Shown: positions 1 to 12,222 of the stretch, piece by piece
Numbering within the stretch: the stretch's first letter is position 1
Layout of the letters: each line of letters begins with the position of its first letter
NCBI GenBank assembly: GCA_001599935.1
Contig: BCIJ01000001.1
Location: 1,146,246-1,210,245 of the forward strand
Length of the DNA: 64,000 nucleotides
Direction: 5' to 3'
Source: Holtermannia corniformis
Taxonomy: Eukaryota; Basidiomycota; Tremellomycetes; Holtermanniales
Position numbers and translations under genes: made by a program
Notes under the pieces: generated by a model
What the model was told of the DNA's origin: nothing
What the model saw: only the letters and a program-made list of their open reading frames with translations
The model's database searches: none

Positions 1-1375
1 GGTCGTCTCCTCGTTCCCAGAGGGCTTCACCCCTCACAAGAACTTGGCCCGGATCCTCGCCAACCGCGGCAAGACGGTCGCCGAGGGCAAGAACATTGAC
101 TGGTCCACCGCCGAGGCGCTCGCCATCGGTTCGCTCGCCGTCGAGGGCACCCACGTCCGTATCTCGGGTCAGGATGTCGAACGCGGTACGTTTTCGCAGC
201 GTCACGCCGTCGTGCACGATCAGGAAAACGAGAACCAATATATCCCGCTCAAGCATATTGGTCCCGAGCAGGGCACGTTCACCGTCTGCAACTCGCACCT
301 GTCAGAGTTCGGTACCCTTGGCTTTGAGCTCGGCTACTCGCTCGTCTCGCCAAACTCGTTGACAATGTGGGAGGCTCAGTTTGGTGACTTTGCGTCAGTC
401 TCGCGTGTGACGGTCTGAGGGCTAGGCTGACATCGGCAGGAACAACGCGCAGTGTATCATCGACCAGTTCCTTGCCGCCGGTGAGCGCAAGTGGCTTCAG
501 CGTAGCGGCATCGTCCTCTCGTTGCCGCACGGCTACGACGGCCAGGGTCCCGAGCACTCGTCGGGCCGTCTCGAGCGTTTCCTCCAGCTCACCGACGACG
601 ACCCACGCGTGTTCCCGCCACCCGAGAAGCTCGACCGGCAGCACCAGGACTGCAACATGCAGATCGTCTACCCCACCACCCCTGCCAACTACTTCCACGT
701 CCTTCGTCGCCAGAACAAGCGCGAGTTCCGGAAACCTGTATGTCGAGCATCAGCAATGAACGCTCAAGCTGACATTGCACAGCTCATCGTCTTCTTCTCA
801 AAGTCCCTTCTTCGTCACCCTCTTGCTCGATCCAACCTTGAGGAGATGACGGGCGAGACGCACTTTGAGCGCTACTTGCCAGAGGTACACCCTGAATCTC
901 TGGTAGAACCCGAGAAGATCCGGAAACACATCTTGTGTTCCGGTCAGGTCTACTACCAGCTCTTGAAGGAGCGTGAGGACAAGGGCATCAACGACGTGGC
1001 CATCTCGCGCGTCGAGCAGCTCTCGCCTTTGCCATATGAGCTCGTGAGTGGGCGTCACCGCTCTAATCAAAGCTGACAATTGCAGATCACCCCTCACCTT
1101 GACAAGTACCCCAACGCCGAGCTCACCTGGTGCCAAGAAGAGGTGAGTAGTACTGAAACGTCCTGCGACCTGGCCCTGACCACGCGCAGCCCTTGAACAA
1201 CGGCGCCTGGACCTACGTGCAGCCGCGTCTCATCACCGCGCTCAAGGAGACTGAACACCACAAGCACCGCGTACCCTCGTATGCTGGCCGCAACCCAACA
1301 AGTTCGGTTGCCACCGGTAGCAAGGCAGCGCACAAGGCGGAGCTTGAGCTCATCAACCGCATGGCGTTCGAGTAG
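1..1375 (+). CDS. KGD1: 2-oxoglutarate dehydrogenase E1 component, C-terminal part (5' end outside the window)
   Basis: This is the thiamine-diphosphate-dependent E1 subunit of the mitochondrial 2-oxoglutarate dehydrogenase complex, which decarboxylates 2-oxoglutarate in the TCA cycle. The readable C-terminal region carries family hallmarks: [14 protein letters not shown], then [17 protein letters not shown], then [20 protein letters not shown], and the C-terminal block with [15 protein letters not shown]. It ends in the usual [17 protein letters not shown] segment, with TAG at 1373-1375. At least four short introns interrupt it, near 397-440, 739-783, 1044-1085 and 1143-1190. The N-terminal part, including most of the cofactor-binding region, lies upstream of base 1. 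The identification is firm; only the upstream exons are missing. Confidence 0.95.
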
Positions 1376-1445
1376 GCGACACGAGAGCATTTGTACACTA
1401 GCTTGCAATGCACCCATACCATCTTTGCGTCAATCCGATACAATA

Positions 1446-4032
1446 TCACACGTAGCCCTCATACTGCTGTCCCAGACCTTCACGCTCCATCGCTGCCTCT
1501 TCTCGTTTCCGTGCTAGACCACGCCAAAGGCTAGCTCTTTGCGATTTTTGCGGTGTAGGGCTGACACTGCCGTCGCTTTTGCCAGAGCCTCGCCAGAATC
1601 CGCGCGACCACCGCTTGCTGTCTTTGCCTGGTGAGGTCATCTGGGTGTAGTCACCCCTAGCGTCCTGGACTGCGCGCAATCGCTCTGGCATGCCTAGAGG
1701 TCGACCTGGCTCGGGCTCGGGTGGCACCCAGTCGGCAGGGGGCGGTCGTGCATTGGGATGATACAGTGCTACCTGCGCCGCCGAAGGCTGCTCGTACGTC
1801 TGCGCAGCGTAGTGCTCTTGTCGCGGCTGTTCGCTCGAGGTATAGCCTCGTGAAGAGTACGGCGTAGGTGGATCGTACGCCTCAACCTGGCCAAAGCGAA
1901 CCTTGCTATTCGGATTGCCAGAAGTGCCTTCTTGCCAGCCAAGCTCTGGCGCGGGCTGCTGTTGCCACTGGGGCTGCATGTGATTTGGCCGCCGGAAAAA
2001 GTTGCCAAAGAAGCCATTGCCGCCCGGTTGCGGGAATCCACCTGCCGGATGCATGTACTGCCCGTGCATTGGCGGCGGTACGAGTGGGGGCATACCCATA
2101 CCCATTCCCATTCCCATACGAGGGCCTGGCATTGGTGGTGGCATGCCGCCCATGGGCGGCTGGTACATTGGAGGTGGCATTCCCATGCCCATGGTCATAG
2201 GAGGCGGAGGCCCCATCATACCTGGCATCGGCACGGGGGCCATCATAGGCGGTGGCGGTGGCGGTAGCGTGCTAGCCACGAAAGCCGCGTTGACCTGCGC
2301 CTGGTGCTGCCTCCGGATCGTTCGGTAATAGAAGGATTGGAACGTGTTGTAGTTGCGCGAATAGCAAGCCAGGAAGAGAATGATGAGAACGCCGAGGATG
2401 GAACCGATGACTGCCTGGGTCAGCTCCGCTCAAAGGAAGGCGAATGACACTGACCTGCGCCAGCGACTTTGCCATTGGCTGAACCGCCGCCGCGGTCAGC
2501 ACGCGCTACAAAATCGTTGACAGAGTTGGGTCGGCCAGCGAGGCCGACTTGTTGCTGTGTTGACGAGTAGTACAAAGCTCTGCCGGGTCAGAGCTGTCAC
2601 AATCGTGACCATGTAACTCACGCATACACTCCCTGCAGGAAAGGTGTACCCAATCGGACCTGGCCGTCGCTGTCTGGCACCGAGCCGTCGCTCCAAGCAA
2701 TCAACGAGCCCCAGCAAGTCCGGCCAGCGCGATCACGCGCTTGTACCAGCTGGCTCGGTTCGACCTTGTACGAATGCGAGTTGATGCTGATAACCAGTGA
2801 CATGTTGTAGTCGCACGGGAGATTCTGTCGTTGTCAGTGAAGCAGACATTTCGAAGCTATACGACGAACCCAACGAGTTGGATCACTGGTGTCTCGCTCG
2901 GCTTCCGGTACTGCTTGATAGATCTGCAACGCTACGTCGTTTGGCACAATGATGCTGTCGTACCCAGGGTCAAGCGATGCCTAGGGTTGATCAGCATGTC
3001 TCTACTTGACAGTCGAGTAGTCCAACCTGCAGCGAAGTGGCTTGCACAACCGTGTTCCCGACTCTAAAGTTGTCCATCCCGATGCCCCAGCCGCCCGAGG
3101 ATGAGCGGTTCGTGTCGATCCAGTCACTGCACAGGATCAGTCTCCACCAACTCAGCTAGATGATCATCAAGCTCACAAGTCACCGTTATATCGACCTTCT
3201 GGGACGGCGCCCCAGTGGATCTCACCGGCACCGACCGACGCGTCGCGTGAAAATGGAGCAATCTCCATTCCGAGAACATAGTATGCGTCCGACTGGGCTG
3301 CCCCGCTGTTGTCCGTGATCGTCCCGGAGATTAGTGAGCGAGTTGGCTGGGTCTGAACGCGTCATCAGCAAGATAGACAGGCAACGGGACAGGCGTACCT
3401 CGTCAAGCCCGACGCCAAAGTACCCCGCAGTCCCACCTGGCAAGACATTGCCACCTTCGACATCGTTGACGAACGCAACGGTGTGAGTCTGGTCCACATC
3501 ACCGCGCGGGTCGTATATGAGCTCGGAGCCAAACACGGCGTCGAGAGTCAGCAAGTCGGCATTGGCGTTTGATCGTGCAGGTGTCGATAGCGTGTATGCA
3601 AGTCCTTGAGTCGTTGCCTGCAACAATCAGCAAGTCCCGGGGATCACGAGTCCGCGCACCGTCAGGGACGAAGTTGCGCTGGCGTCGAACCTAGCCATTG
3701 GTGTGAGTGGACGTGCATGGCGCAGCAAATGCACAACTCACTGATTGGCGTCGTCGACGCAACCTCCACACTGAGTTGTGGCAACCATAACATACTCGAC
3801 ATTGGTAGCTGAGTGGCGATCAGTCTGCGACGAATCAACAGCTAGCAAACGTACTGAATGTCAAGTTGAATTGCTGCTCCGGCGTGCCCAGCCCGACGGA
3901 CACGACATTTGTGCCTGCACCCGTGCGGTAGAGGGGGATCTGGGTGTAGTATGTTCCGAGTTTGCTTCGGTCTTGCCCGTAAGCTAAGTCGAGCCGGTTC
4001 ACCAACCAAAAAAGTAGCCAGAGGGCGAGCAT
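1446..4032 (-). CDS. Membrane-anchored aspartic-protease-like protein (family A1 fold) with a defective active site and proline-rich cytosolic tail
   Basis: The protein starts with a signal peptide (MLALWLLFWLVNRLDLAYGQ; ATG at 4030-4032). A pepsin-type fold follows: VSVGLGTPEQQFNLTF, a CGGC pair, LDAVFGSELIYD, GYFGVGLDE, then WNLPCDYNMSLVISI and LGTPFLQGVY. After the lumenal domain there is one transmembrane helix (SILGVLIILFLACYS). A tail of about 280 residues comes next, rich in Pro, Met and Gly, with repeated GMGMG stretches. In active enzymes FNLT.. runs into a DTG[ST] motif. Here splicing across the first intron (about 3810-3853) gives Thr-Thr-Asn at that point, so the first catalytic Asp is absent. 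The second site reads LDPGYDSIIVP, keeping Asp but with Pro in place of Thr. I infer a non-peptidase surface or sensor protein. About nine exons; the exact junctions of small exons are approximate. Confidence 0.82.
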
Positions 4033-4472
4033 GAGAATGCGTTGTGTCGAGGGCCACAAAAGGCTCTGCTGGTGCCGGGCCAACCCATATAATGTGCGAG
4101 ATGAACGCCGACACCCTAGGTGATGAGTTCCGTTGGCCCGGAAGCGTCGTCAAGGGGGGCCGTTGACTGCCAGTATGCCTTTGTCCGCCGATGCGGCCAG
4201 TTGCTCTCAGCAGAGTCCTTTGGGGTCAGTCCAAGTCAGCGACCAAGATCAACCTGGTGCCTTTGTCGATTGCAGCGTCTGTGTTTCGTTTGCCTTTGTC
4301 AGGGTTGTTAGTAGGCAAAAGTCTCATCTGTCAGTGACGGTTGTGGGATGCGCGAGGACAATGTCAGCAGCCCACAAAACGGGGTCAGGAGGGATCGGCC
4401 GCGTAGGCTAGCGCGTTGCAGTCTTTGTCGTCGCCAGACTTGGCCTGGGCGTGTTTTCCGGACATTTCCAAG
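4033..4472. promoter_or_regulatory. Intergenic region between divergent genes
   Basis: This stretch separates the start of the protease-like gene (minus strand) from the likely start of the PAS gene (plus strand). Only short open frames occur and none shows a protein-like pattern. It most likely holds both promoters and 5' leaders. I could not pick out a convincing TATA box or operator. Confidence 0.4.
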
Positions 4473-6299
4473 ATGCCGCAGCCACCGCAGCCATTGGCCC
4501 GCCCGACGCCGGACCCTGATCAGAACTGCCCTGTACGCCAGAGATCCCATGGTGACAACCAGTGTTTAGGCTCGACATCTCCAATGCAAGCCCTCGGTGA
4601 CGACTCGCCCGAACGCGGCATGCGTCTGCCAGATGATTCAGGCTTCACGGGGCCCAACCTGGACAAGACTTATCGCCAAGCGCGCAAAGCCTTTGTGACC
4701 GGCTGCGACTCGTAACTGCGTGTTTGGCCACTGCCCAAGAGGTTGGCTCGCTTGATCCGTCCGTGCAGATCCCGGGCCCGACACTCGTGCCGTCACCCGG
4801 CGGTTGGACCGCCAAGGCACTCGTCCGTCCAGGTTTGTGGATCTGCGAGAGGCAGACTGCTGCTCGCACAAGTTTGCGCATTCGTTCAAAGAGCGAGTGC
4901 GCTCAATCATGGCCCATTGGCGGGTTCAGCGGCACACCGAAGATGACGCCGTAGGCTTGTCCGCGATCTGGATCACCTCCACCACAGCCGAGGTCAGTCA
5001 GGAGCTCGGACCAAGTTGCGGCTATTGACGGTGTATAGGCCCCGTATGTCTTTCTCTCAGACTCGATTCAAGATATTCTGGGTGGGCTTTTAGATGAGTC
5101 TCGACGAGCTGTGCTCACACAATCTCAGGGTACGAGCCGTCCGAGCTCGTGCACCGATCGTGCTATCTCATCTTTCATCCCGACGAGATTGCACGAATTC
5201 GGGAAATGCACTAGTGAGTGAGCGGCCGTTTCGAAGGAATCTGCTCGCTGCTGACAGAACACAGTCAGTCCATGTTCCATGACAAGGTCGCTTGCATAGC
5301 CTACATGCGCCTGTTGGCCAGCGACGGTCAATACGTCGACTGTGCCGTCGAATTGTGTGTCCTTAAGCGGACTTGTCCTAATAGCTGATAAAACCACCAG
5401 TCACATTGTGCACGACCTCATTATCGGCAGCATCACGCGCGCTGTAGATGGCCCGATGGCAATACGTATGTAGACTTGCAGACTGATCTGCTAGAGTTGA
5501 CCCAGTCAGTACGTGCCGCGACAGCTCAAGAGGTCATTGAAGTCTCGCCGAGCTTTGCTGGCCGCTTCGAACTCCGCGTGAGTAGCATCAGCCTTGCTGT
5601 TGAACATCGGACCCAAGCTGACGTTGTGTCGATAGAAATGGTCGACAACACCAGTACGGCATCCACGGTCGTCGGCAACATCATCTCCTGTTCCGCAATC
5701 CTCCTCTCCACCTCCATCGGCGAGTCCGCCAAATCGCCAAGCTGTCTCGACAACGACCGTGATCGACCCTCACTATGCGGCCGCATACGATGCGATCCCC
5801 ACCCCGTCCCCGCGAAGCTGCTTCATCCTTGATCGGTTCAGTAATTCAAGTCGAGTCGTCTTTGCGTCCAACGATGTGCTCGTCTCGCGTCAAGCAGTAG
5901 GTTGCTTGACTCATTTGGTGTCTGTATGCTGATGCGCTCACTCAGGTGCAGGATCAGTCATTCTACTCATTTGTGAGGCCACGAGACCGACCAAAAGTCC
6001 GATCATGGATCGACTCGGCCAAGAGCTGGTCGCCGATCCGCGTCAACGACAAGGCCGGTGGCGGTTTCGGGTACACAAGCTTTAGTATACTCACAGTCAG
6101 TCTGGACCCAGTGACTGCTCGCACACTGCTGACAAGGAAGATCCCCGACACGTCGTGGGACGGCGATAACCCGCTAGGAACGGAAGAGTCCGAGGCCCGG
6201 CGTCCAGGCCAAGAGCTGACCCCGGTCGAAGGCATCTTCACCGCCTATTCTGACGGGCTTCTGTGCGTTATGCGCAGAGCCGAGGAATTGTATCATTAG
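4473..6299 (+). CDS. PAS-domain protein, probable sensor or signalling protein
   Basis: A clear PAS fold is assembled across introns at about 4990-5039 and 5081-5128: YVFLSDSIQDILGYEPSELV, followed by FHPDEIARIREMH, then MRLLASDGQYVDCAVEL. A second PAS-like segment lies at about 5820-6095 (FILDRFSNSSRVVFASNDVL, then FYSFVRPRDRPKVRSWID). The gene ends at TAG 6297-6299. I see no LOV cysteine motif, GATA finger or kinase domain, so light sensing or phosphorelay cannot be claimed. The start is uncertain. ATG at 4473 opens a Pro-rich stretch (MPQPPQPLARPTPDP) that looks coding, and an intron at about 4700-4740 would link it to VGSLDPSVQIPGPTLV, but the junction near 4830 is unresolved. A shorter alternative starts at ATG 4909. 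Confidence 0.65.
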
Positions 6300-6300
6300 T

Positions 6301-6327
6301 AGATCAAGTAGATCAAGCAGATCAAGT
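6301..6327 (+). repeat. Three tandem copies of a 9-bp unit (AGATCAAGT/C)
   Basis: The sequence directly after the PAS gene stop codon repeats agatcaagt, agatcaagc, agatcaagt without gaps. It lies in the 3' untranslated region shared with the convergent helicase gene. It may be simple slippage; no function can be read from it. Confidence 0.6.
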
Positions 6328-6436
6328 AGATGCGTGTACGTGTACTAGATTACAGCGCGAATGGACAGTGGAGACGGATGCATCGATGCATACAATGTAC
6401 TATGGTGCTGGGATTGTCTATGTAGTCTGCCGAATA

Positions 6437-9400
6437 CTACCAGCCACCAAACTGGTCATCGTCGGCTGTTGGAGCTGGTGCCGGAGCTGGGGCTGGGGCT
6501 GGGGCTGGGGCTGGGGCTGCGGCCTGCCTACGTGAGCGCCAATCGGCTTCGCGGCCGGCTTTTGGACCCGTCGGGACGTTCCCCGGGATCGGTGGTCTGT
6601 ACGAGCCTGCACCACCAGAAGTGAGGTTGGCGTACGCGCCGCCGTTGCGAGGCCCTGTTGGAGGAGCGCGCGCAGACAGACCAAAGCCACCACCACCAAA
6701 GCTTGGCGTTGCCGGGCGCGAAGACCTCCGCGATACGGACGAGTCGCGCTCTTCGGCGTATCGGTCTAGCACGCCCACAACGTCGGCTGTGAGCAGATCG
6801 AGTTCCTTGACCTCGACATCGGACAGCGTCGGATCCCAGTTGCGTGCCACGGGCCGGATCTTCGGCAGGGTGCCGATCAGATCCTCATCCTCGTCGTCCG
6901 ACTCGTTCTCACCCTCGCCGTCGTCCATGGCCGAATTGGGCCTCAGCATGCTTGTACCCCTGTGGACTTCGACAGCCGATCGAGTGGCGTTGAAGCGCTG
7001 ATCACGCTTCCGACCCAGGCTTTTGCCTACGCCCTCGAAGACACGCAGCATACATGCGTCAAGCAGAGTCTTGAGTCGCTGGATATTGTCGAGTGCATCC
7101 AGGTTGCCAACGACGGGCAACCAGTCGTCGCATTCAAGACCGCGCTGGGTGACTCGCAGATGGTACGCTCCAAACAGCATGTAGGTCATTGGGTCCAGGC
7201 GCGTGACGACGCGCAGTTGTGTCTGGGCAGACTGCGGGTTGCCGCCGGGCGGCACATTGCGGTGCTTCTCACCGAAAGCATACAGGCGCTTTTCGGCAGG
7301 GTTGAAGGCGATCGCTGGCGCCTCGGGACCGCCCGTTTCACGCCTGCGGCTGTTGACACTGCTGGGATGAATGAAGACCGTCTGTCATAGTCAGCGCAAT
7401 GGCATGCTAGCCGACGCAACCCACCTTATCCTGACTGGTCCGACATGTCTTTTCGCTGGACCGCAACGCAAAGTTGGGTGCAGATGCCATGGCGATCAAG
7501 GCCGCGAGCAAGGGCAACGACTGTCCGTTGGTGTTGAGTTCTGGCGGAACCGTAGCATTGCGACCGAAGCGGGATGTTTGCATGCCACCGCCAGCCGACA
7601 CGGCTATGACACCGGCCTGATCGAGCGACTGCAACAGACTCTCCTTGACTTGCTGAATCTGAAGCATGGATGATTTGTTGAGGAAATTGTCGGACAAGAA
7701 GCTGTTGGCCGTGCGATACTCTCCGCGACTGTGATAACCATACCATTCGTTGAAAGCAGCGACAACGGCGAGGGGGTCCGACCGGAACGACTGGGGCGAC
7801 CACGAGTCCTTGATGGCATCGGCTTGGGCCTTCATCAAGACCGGAGCCATGAAAGGATCTCGGTTCGTCAAGATGCTTGCCAACGTCAAAGCTGAGTCGA
7901 GGCAGCGGAAGAATGAACCGTAAAGGCAAAGCTTGCCGATGGCAGCCTCGACGGGCAGCTGCAGGAGTACCTTGCCCAGTGACGTTAGGTTTTTCGACTC
8001 GTCCAGTGCACCGAGCATTCTCAGCGTGTTCATGGCCGCGACCACTCGTGATGGCTCGGGCGGCTCAATGGTGGCCTCGAGAACCTCCTCGACGACGCCT
8101 AGGTTGAGTGCCTGTCTGGTGAGCTTCATACAAATGTACTTCCGCGCGCGACATACCTTGACGTGCATGACGACGTTGCTAAGATCAGACCGCTTCATCT
8201 CGACCAGCTGATGTGGTGCGAGTGACTTTTGCCGTTGGCGTGACAGCAAGCCATAATACTCTCCTGGGCGGTGACGACCGGCACGACCAGCACGCTGGTT
8301 CAGATTTGACGATCCAACCCAGCCGGTGACCAGCGAGGACATGTGCCTGTCCGGATCATACTGTTTCTCCTTGACGCGCGCCGTGTCGACGACGTAGACG
8401 ACGTCGGGGATAGTAACCGACGTCTCGGCAATGTTGGTGGCAAGAATGATTCTCCGGACGCCTTGTGGTGGCGGGCGGAAGACTTCACGCTGCTCGGCTG
8501 CTGGGATCGTCGAGTGCAAGTAGTGGACACTGTATTTCGACTGGTCGTTGAAGTTGATGTCGAGAAGGGGGTATTTGCGAGGGTCACTCAAGAGGAAGTC
8601 GGAGACCTTTTTGATTTCATCCTATCAAGTATCAGCTGATATCACTGTGGCTGGCGCGGACATACCCAACCTGGCAAGCTAAAGGTAATCCAGTTAGCAA
8701 TCGTCGATCATCATAACCTCGGCTTACAATACAAGAACGTCTGCAGACTCGTTAGCTCCGTCATTATGGCAATCTAGCACACTTACGGCCATCATCGGAT
8801 TGCTTCAAGACATGAGCAACGGTCAGCGCAACTAGTGCATACGGGACGGGTAGTTCGCCCCCAGCGCCTGGCGCGAAAGCCGCCGCATTCCCACTGAGCT
8901 CCTTTTGCAAGTAGGCGTCCACGTCCTTTTCTGCAAACACCCAGCCACCGCGGCTTTGCGGTAGCCCTTCTTTGCCGCCTCGAATGTCCTCGACGATGCC
9001 CTCGAGGTGGTGACGCTCCACCGGAAAGGTTCGACCCGGGACCTCGGCAATGGGCGCAGGTCGGCCCCTGCTATCGGCAAAGTACGATTGGAAGAGGGCC
9101 GGATCGACGGTAGCGGACATGAGGATGATCTTGATGGGGATGTTGCGCGCCTTGCGATCAACGAGCAGGCGCTTGAGGACGACGAGGAGCAAATCAGTGT
9201 CGATGTCGCGCTCATGCACTTCGTCGACGACAATGTGAGTCACGAGGTCCATAGCATTGCGCGATGAGCTGTTGCCGCCCTCGCCGAGAGCCGACTGCAT
9301 CCGCTTGAGGAAGATACCAGTGGTGCAAAACGTGATACTGCCGTGCGGTTGAGGCAGCTTGGTGTCGAAGCGGACTTGGTAGCCCACCTCATTACCGAGC

Positions 9401-11777
9401 ACATCGCCTCGCTCTTCGGCTACACGTTCGGCGACTGACGTGGCGGCAAGTCTGCGTGGCTGCGTGCAGATAATGTTGCATTTTGCGCCTTCGCCGCGAT
9501 TGATCCAGTCGTCGAACAAGAGTTGGGGTACTTGCGTCGTCTTGCCGGAACCCGTGGCAGCCATGACAATCGTCACGTCGTTGACCTCGATCTTTGCGAG
9601 GATGCTGTTCGCCCTGCTCGTAATCGGCAGGGTTTCACGTTGGGCGCGCATCGCAGCAAGCGATTCGTCATGCTTGTATGTCGCGAGCTTGTTCTGCAGT
9701 GCTGCCGATTTCGTCTCGATGTATTCTGGCGAGGCTGGTTGAGTGGCCACTCGACGGTGCTGAGCTTCCGGCGCCACTTCAACCGCCGTCGAGCTAGTCG
9801 GTGGTCGGCGCGCATACAAGGTCGAGCTTTTGACGTCCCTGCACAAGTCGCCAATCTCATCGGTGAGGTCGTCGGACATTTGAAAGACGATATGCGGTGC
9901 TTGACCGAGGTTGCCGCTCGAGTCTTTCTTCGACGCCTCGACAAACTTGTTCCAGAGATCTGGATCACAGCTCTCGAGGTACTGAGTGACGTCAAGGTAA
10001 CACTTGACCTGGGCCGTCTTCTTGCTATTTCCCGCGCCCTGGCCAATGCGGCGCCCACCAACAGTGATGATAGCCTCCCATTGCGATACGGGTGGTCCGC
10101 CGCGGCGAGTCTTTGTCGAGCTCGATTCGAACATGACGTCGGGTTTGCCGAAACCGAAACGCTGGCAGTAGTACTCCATGAACTGACGGGCTCGGTCGTA
10201 CGTGATGAGCGAGCCGTCGCTTAGCTTGGCCGTCTCGGACGACCCGCCTGAAATGATGTTGGAGCCACCACCAGCGCCAGTCGACGGGTTCTTTGCACCT
10301 TTGCGATTGTCGAGCTACGACGTCAGCTCCGTCACACGAAATGGCAGACCACTCACCCTGCCGGCCTTGACAAGCTGCAGGCACGCGCTGTACGCAGCCA
10401 GCTTTTCTGCCTCCTTCTTTACAGCATGATCACCGACACCAACGATCCCCAGCTTTTCATCGCCAACGACTTTCACTCTAACGATGTATGTCAGTCCGCG
10501 TTGATGCTTGCTCTCGCCGATACGCACCTGAACATCTTCTGACCATTGACCAAACCTTCCGTTACTTTGTAGGCGCTGCCACCCTCGCCAAAGTTTGTCG
10601 CGCCGCCGCCCGAGCCGGCATAGTTGGCCAAGGGCGCCTTTGGGTTCTCCTCCCATTGTGGCTTGAGGCCGCCTTCACCGTAGAGGGCTTTGATCTGATC
10701 TTGCGTGTGGATGGGCGGTGCCAGTGGTTGCAGGTTGCGACTGCTGCCGCCACCACCACCACCGCCATAGCCGCCGCGTCGTCCGCGGCTACCTGGGGCC
10801 ATGTCTTGATCCTGGGTTGATCCGCGTGGACCTGTAGGACGTGAAGCACGAGGACCGGTTGGGATCGGCACCGAAGTGGGTGCAGAGGTCTGCAGGGGCC
10901 GTTTAGAGGGAGGTGCTGGGACAGGCGAAGGAGAGCGAACGCGTTTACGGCTCGATGGGGGACTATGTGACGGGCGGTCGAGTGTAAGCGGGAGCGAGAG
11001 GGGTTCGCGGGGCGTGGGCAGAGACCGCTACAGTCTGAAGAATGATTCGCTCCAATTGACAAAGGCAGTTGCGACGAGGGCATAGTGGAATGATCCGCTC
11101 GCCTTCGTCGCAACTCAACCGTGATCCTGGCCTCCCTTTGGACAACGAGCCCACGCCCACACGTTCATCACTTGCACGCACCTGATCGAAGGAGTCCTGT
11201 CTACTCTTCTTCTTTGCTCTGCAGAGGTCGAGTATGCAGAAGTGGACCCTACCCGGCTATGGTAGTTGGGCTTGGGAGAAGGTTCTCTGCGTCGTGCGAG
11301 AGGAAGGGGCGACGGGTCCCGCCTGTAGCGAGCTGGCGGCGGTGTAGGGGACCTACGGCGGGGTGGCGGGCTGGGTGAGCGCGGACGATACGACTTGCGA
11401 CGAAGTGGGCTTGGCGAGCGTCTCCGGAAGATTGGACTCGGCGAGCGTCTGCGACGGAGGACCGGGCTAGGCGACCTACGACGCGAGTACGGACTTGGTG
11501 AGCGTCTGGCTCGAGGGTCAGGACTTGAAGGTCGACGGCGACGGGCAGGTGGCGGACTGGGCGAACGAGCTCGATGACCGACCCGGCTCGGTGATCGCAG
11601 ACGTCTACGATTGACAGGAAGCGGTGTGAGCGAGTCGACCGGTTTGGGTGGCAGGCCAGGGATGGATGGAAGACTCGGTGTGAGTTTTTGAGCGGGCTTG
11701 ACGGCGTGAAGCACGGGCTTGGGTGAGCTTGTCGGGCGAGGAGGTAGGTTGGGAGCCGCAGGGAGGCTAGCTGGCAT
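6437..11777 (-). CDS. DExH-box RNA helicase of the DHX9/MLE type with dsRNA-binding domains, probably with an N-terminal RS domain
   Basis: ATP-dependent RNA helicase. Helicase core motifs: ATGSGKTTQVPQ (I), DEVHERDIDTD (II), ILMSATVD (III), VLVFLPGWDEI (IV), LATNIAETSVTIPD (V) and QRAGRAGR (VI), followed by the HA2/OB region. Upstream are two dsRBD-like segments (KKEAEKLAAYSACLQLVKAG; and MEYYCQRFGFGKPDVMF followed by KKTAQVKCYLDVTQYLES) and a glycine-rich stretch. The C-terminus is an (AP)n repeat ending FGGW. The plausible start at ATG 11777 opens an arginine/serine-rich domain (many RRRSPSP units). The RS exon and the dsRBD exon share one open reading frame if an intron at about 11035-11190 is removed. 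A stop lies just before the acceptor, and the next ATG (about 10803) would cut off a coding-like RKRVRSPSPVPAPPSK. If the junction is wrong, 11115-11777 is a separate RS gene. Two exons of only 13 nt (8728-8740 and 8666-8678) encode motif IV. Confidence 0.85.
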
Positions 11778-12222
11778 TGGGGGACCAAACGGGCGGCACG
11801 GGCGGGCGTACAGACGCGCTCTGGCCGTGGACCCAATGCTCGAGAGGACGCGGCTGATCGTGGTCGGTCGAGGACGAGTTGCAGGGCGCAGTCGGTGCTG
11901 CTATAGACTGCACTCGGTTTTCTGCACGGATGCCACCCTCGCCGACTTTCAGACGGAGAAAACGAAACAATGAGGGGAGCGATAATGCTATCGTCTGCCG
12001 GATCGATATGAGATGGCCAACCTGGGCACCTAGAATCGAAGCGCAGACTCGTCCAGCCCGAGAGACGCTGCGGTGTGCTGTCAACCAGATCAGTGCACGG
12101 TGATGGCTTGAAAACATCCTTCTCGCGATCCTGCAGTGGTGTGGCACTATGCGACTACATCTATGGAAACACTCTTGTACGAACAACAAGTCACCCTCTA
12201 CTCTTCTCAGCACTCTGGTCCT

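Noticed and set aside
4030..4083. An upstream start for the protease-like gene at 4083
   Set aside because: The codon there is TTG; the first ATG in frame (4030-4032) already gives a well-formed signal peptide.
6480..6530. GGGGCT repeat as a regulatory G-rich element
   Set aside because: It is the coding sequence for the Ala-Pro dipeptide run at the helicase C-terminus on the minus strand.
9523..10224. A 233-codon open frame on the plus strand
   Set aside because: It is antisense to the helicase core (motif I region).
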